A stretch of 7,511 nucleotides of DNA from Deltaproteobacteria bacterium (GTDB lineage: Bacteria > Desulfobacterota > BSN033 > UBA1163). A program made the position numbers and the translations under genes. The DNA is taken from contig VGRU01000183.1 in the NCBI GenBank assembly GCA_016875255.1, positions 1 through 7,511 of the forward strand, written 5' to 3'. The notes under the pieces were generated by a model. It made no database searches and was not told where the DNA came from. It worked only from the letters and a program-made list of their open reading frames with translations. Each line of letters starts with the position of its first letter. Within the stretch, counting starts at the first letter, position 1. This document shows positions 5,910 through 7,511 of the stretch, piece by piece.

Positions 5910-7274
5910 ATGACTACTAAAGATAACGTGATTTCAAAATTGAAAGAGATCGTCGGCGAAGCCCATCTCATTCAAGATCCGGATAAGCTTAAAGGCTATG
6001 CTGTTGATGGAAAGCGGCCTAAAGCCATCATCTCTCCGGAAACAATCGCTGAGGTTTCAAAAGTTGTCGCGTATGCCAATGAGCAATCCCTGACCCTCCT
6101 TCCCATGGGGAATGGGACGAAGATGGGAATGGGCGGAATACCCCAAAAAATGAATGTCGTTCTTTCCACTCTCCGCCTCAATCGCATGACGGACTGCGAC
6201 TGTGACAATCTAACCCTTTCGGCGGAATGCGGAATCCCTCTTGGGGAGGTTCAGAAGAGATTGTCACAGGAAGGGAAGGGATATTTTCTTCCGCTTGATC
6301 CACCTTTTACGGAAAGGGCCACTCTCGGCGGGATTGTGGCGACCAATTCGAGCGGGCCAAGGAGACTGCTTTACGGAACGGCGAGGGATTTGATCATCGG
6401 AACAAAGGCTGTCTTTCCCAATGGAGATATCGTTGCTTCTGGCGGAAAAACGGTCAAGAATGTCTCCGGTTATGACATGTGCAAACTCCTGATCGGTTCT
6501 TACGGAACGCTGGGCATCCTCTGTGAAATTACTTTTAAACTTCTCCCTCTCCCGGAGAGGGAAACAACCTTGCTCGTGCCGTTTGCGAGGTTGGAGAAAG
6601 CGGTTCAATTCGGACGTGAAATCCTTCAGTCCCAATACCTTCCATCCTCCATTGAGATTCTCAATGGAATGGCCATGGAGAAAGTCAACTCCCCGATTGA
6701 CTATCAGGGGAATTATCTTGTTGCCATTGGATTGGATGGCGTGACTGAAGCCGTTGAGCGACAGGTTTCAGAGATGGGCGAGAGGGCAAAGAGAAACGGC
6801 GCCCTAAAGATAGAGGTTCTCCAATCGGAAACCCATTCCTCCTTCTGGAAGGCAATACGGGATTTTTCAGGAGGACTGGCGGAAAAGGGATCGAAGTTCA
6901 TTTTGTTGAAATCGAACTTTTTAATCTCCAGGTGCGGCGAGGTGATGGACAGTTATGAAAAGATTGCAAAAGAGTCCGGAATCGATTGTGGACTCATCTG
7001 CCATTCGGGAAACGGGGTGCTTTACTCCTATCTCTTGGTTGGCAAAGGCGCGCGATCAAAGAAAGAATCGCTTCTCAGCATGATCAAGGAGTTTTCTTCG
7101 GTTGCCGTCAAAAACGAAGGCCGCCTCGTAGTGGAATCGTCTCCTCCTGACATCAAAAAGGAGATCGATGTGTGGGGGGATCCCGGAGGCGATTATGAAA
7201 TCATGCGGCGGTTGAAGAAAGAGATCGATCCGAAAGGGATCCTCAACCCGGGAAGGTTTGTAGGAGGAATCTGA
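5910..7274 (+). CDS. GlcE-like FAD-binding oxidase subunit lacking the metal-site histidines
   Basis: A 454-residue protein of the same superfamily as its upstream neighbour. The PCMH FAD-binding domain is clear: LLPMGNGTKMGMGG (63-76), ATLGGIVATNSSGPRRLLYGTARD (137-160), VKNVSGYDMCKLLIGSYGTLGI (182-203). The C-terminal domain ends with the usual DPKGILNPGRF (440-450). Where GlcD has HAGDGNLH, this protein has HSGNGVLY (365-372), and no GEHGIG equivalent is visible, so the second metal histidine and the catalytic histidine are missing. That pattern fits GlcE, an FAD-carrying partner subunit rather than the substrate-oxidising one, although GlcE of E. coli is about 100 residues shorter. Start ATG 5910 follows AGAGG (5895-5899) at ten bases. 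It probably forms a complex with the protein at 4412-5797 and an iron-sulfur subunit encoded outside the window. It might instead be an independent oxidase with an altered active site. Confidence 0.82.
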   Translation: MTTKDNVISKLKEIVGEAHLIQDPDKLKGYAVDGKRPKAIISPETIAEVSKVVAYANEQSLTLLPMGNGTKMGMGGIPQKMNVVLSTLRLNRMTDCDCDNLTLSAECGIPLGEVQKRLSQEGKGYFLPLDPPFTERATLGGIVATNSSGPRRLLYGTARDLIIGTKAVFPNGDIVASGGKTVKNVSGYDMCKLLIGSYGTLGILCEITFKLLPLPERETTLLVPFARLEKAVQFGREILQSQYLPSSIEILNGMAMEKVNSPIDYQGNYLVAIGLDGVTEAVERQVSEMGERAKRNGALKIEVLQSETHSSFWKAIRDFSGGLAEKGSKFILLKSNFLISRCGEVMDSYEKIAKESGIDCGLICHSGNGVLYSYLLVGKGARSKKESLLSMIKEFSSVAVKNEGRLVVESSPPDIKKEIDVWGDPGGDYEIMRRLKKEIDPKGILNPGRFVGGI

Positions 7275-7288
7275 AGGGCACATTGCAA

Positions 7289-7372
7289 AATTAGCAATGC
7301 AAATTTAGCAATTAACAATGATCTGCATCAATTCCATTGTTACTGGTCTTCGTCAATTGCTAACTGCTAATT
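7289..7372. repeat. Three-arm nested hairpin (type F)
   Basis: Three consecutive pairs of arms nest about one centre: AATTAGCA (7289-7296) with TGCTAATT (7365-7372), TTAGCAATT (7305-7313) with AATTGCTAA (7355-7363), and TAACAATG (7313-7320) with CATTGTTA (7335-7342). It lies 15 bases after the last stop codon. It is AT-rich and has no following T-tract, so it is better read as a mobile palindromic repeat than as a simple terminator. Confidence 0.75.
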
Positions 7373-7384
7373 GACAACGTTCAA

Positions 7385-7422
7385 GACATCGTTCACAGAA
7401 ATAATGGTCACGACATCGTTCA
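7385..7422. repeat. Direct repeat pair GACATCGTTCA
   Basis: The 11-base unit GACATCGTTCA occurs at 7385-7395 and again at 7412-7422, 27 bases apart start to start. The rest of 7275-7511 holds no recognisable gene. The pair could be an operator-like site for a gene beyond the window or a remnant of a repeat; nothing in the sequence decides. Confidence 0.6.
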
Positions 7423-7481
7423 GTAGACTATTTTTACTAATTAGAGTCTGTTTATAAACTAACAATTTCCAAAAAGGTCGT

Positions 7482-7511
7482 CATTCCGGCGAAAGCCGGA
7501 ATCCAGTCTTT
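7482..7511. repeat. Palindromic repeat, type A half copy, cut by window end
   Basis: Perfect hairpin ATTCCGGC (7483-7490), loop GAAA, GCCGGAAT (7495-7502), followed by CCAGTCTT (7503-7510), the same eight bases that follow the first hairpin at 623-630. The second half is expected beyond the window. Confidence 0.8.

Noticed and set aside
598..7511. CRISPR array
   Set aside because: The repeats are scattered, of several types and palindromic, with no regular unit and spacer pattern.

Overview
The window shows seven genes, all on the + strand, with no RNA gene, CRISPR array, insertion sequence or transposase that I can recognise. Both the enzymes (ADP-forming CoA ligase, ferredoxin-like protein, glycolate/lactate-type FAD oxidases, folate-dependent formyl transfer) and the many small palindromic repeats suggest an anaerobic or facultative bacterium of the broad deltaproteobacterial type (Desulfobacterota, syntroph or sulfate-reducer-like). 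This placement is inference; no taxonomic marker gene is present.

Layout: (1) nt 1-566, the C-terminal part of a SucC-type CoA-ligase beta subunit, cut by the window edge; (2) 691-978, a 95-residue seven-cysteine ferredoxin-like protein; (3) 1122-2018, a divergent SucD-type CoA-ligase alpha subunit with its phospho-histidine; (4) 2229-3122, a CitE/malyl-CoA-lyase family enzyme; (5) 3377-4288, a stand-alone formyltransferase-fold protein closest in motif to the N-terminal domain of 10-formyltetrahydrofolate dehydrogenase; (6) 4412-5797, a GlcD-type FAD oxidase; (7) 5910-7274, a second, GlcE-like FAD protein without the metal-site histidines. Gaps of 111-254 nt separate the genes. All six gaps, and the 237-nt tail, contain hairpin-forming repeats.

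The most economical reading is a two-carbon acid pathway. The GlcD/GlcE pair would oxidise glycolate (or another 2-hydroxy acid) to glyoxylate. The CitE-like lyase would interconvert glyoxylate plus acetyl-CoA with malyl-CoA. The SucC/SucD-like ligase would interconvert malyl-CoA with malate while making or using ATP. In the condensing direction this conserves energy as ATP; in the cleaving direction it resembles the serine-cycle malate thiokinase/malyl-CoA lyase pair. Substrates cannot be fixed from sequence: citryl-CoA and citramalyl-CoA versions are open alternatives. The ferredoxin-like gene between the two ligase subunits and the formyltransferase-fold gene between lyase and oxidases are the least explained parts of the cluster.

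The intergenic DNA is notable in itself. Two copies of one hairpin family differ by compensating base changes in the stem, and the gap after the lyase gene is a nested set of palindromic elements, one apparently inside another.
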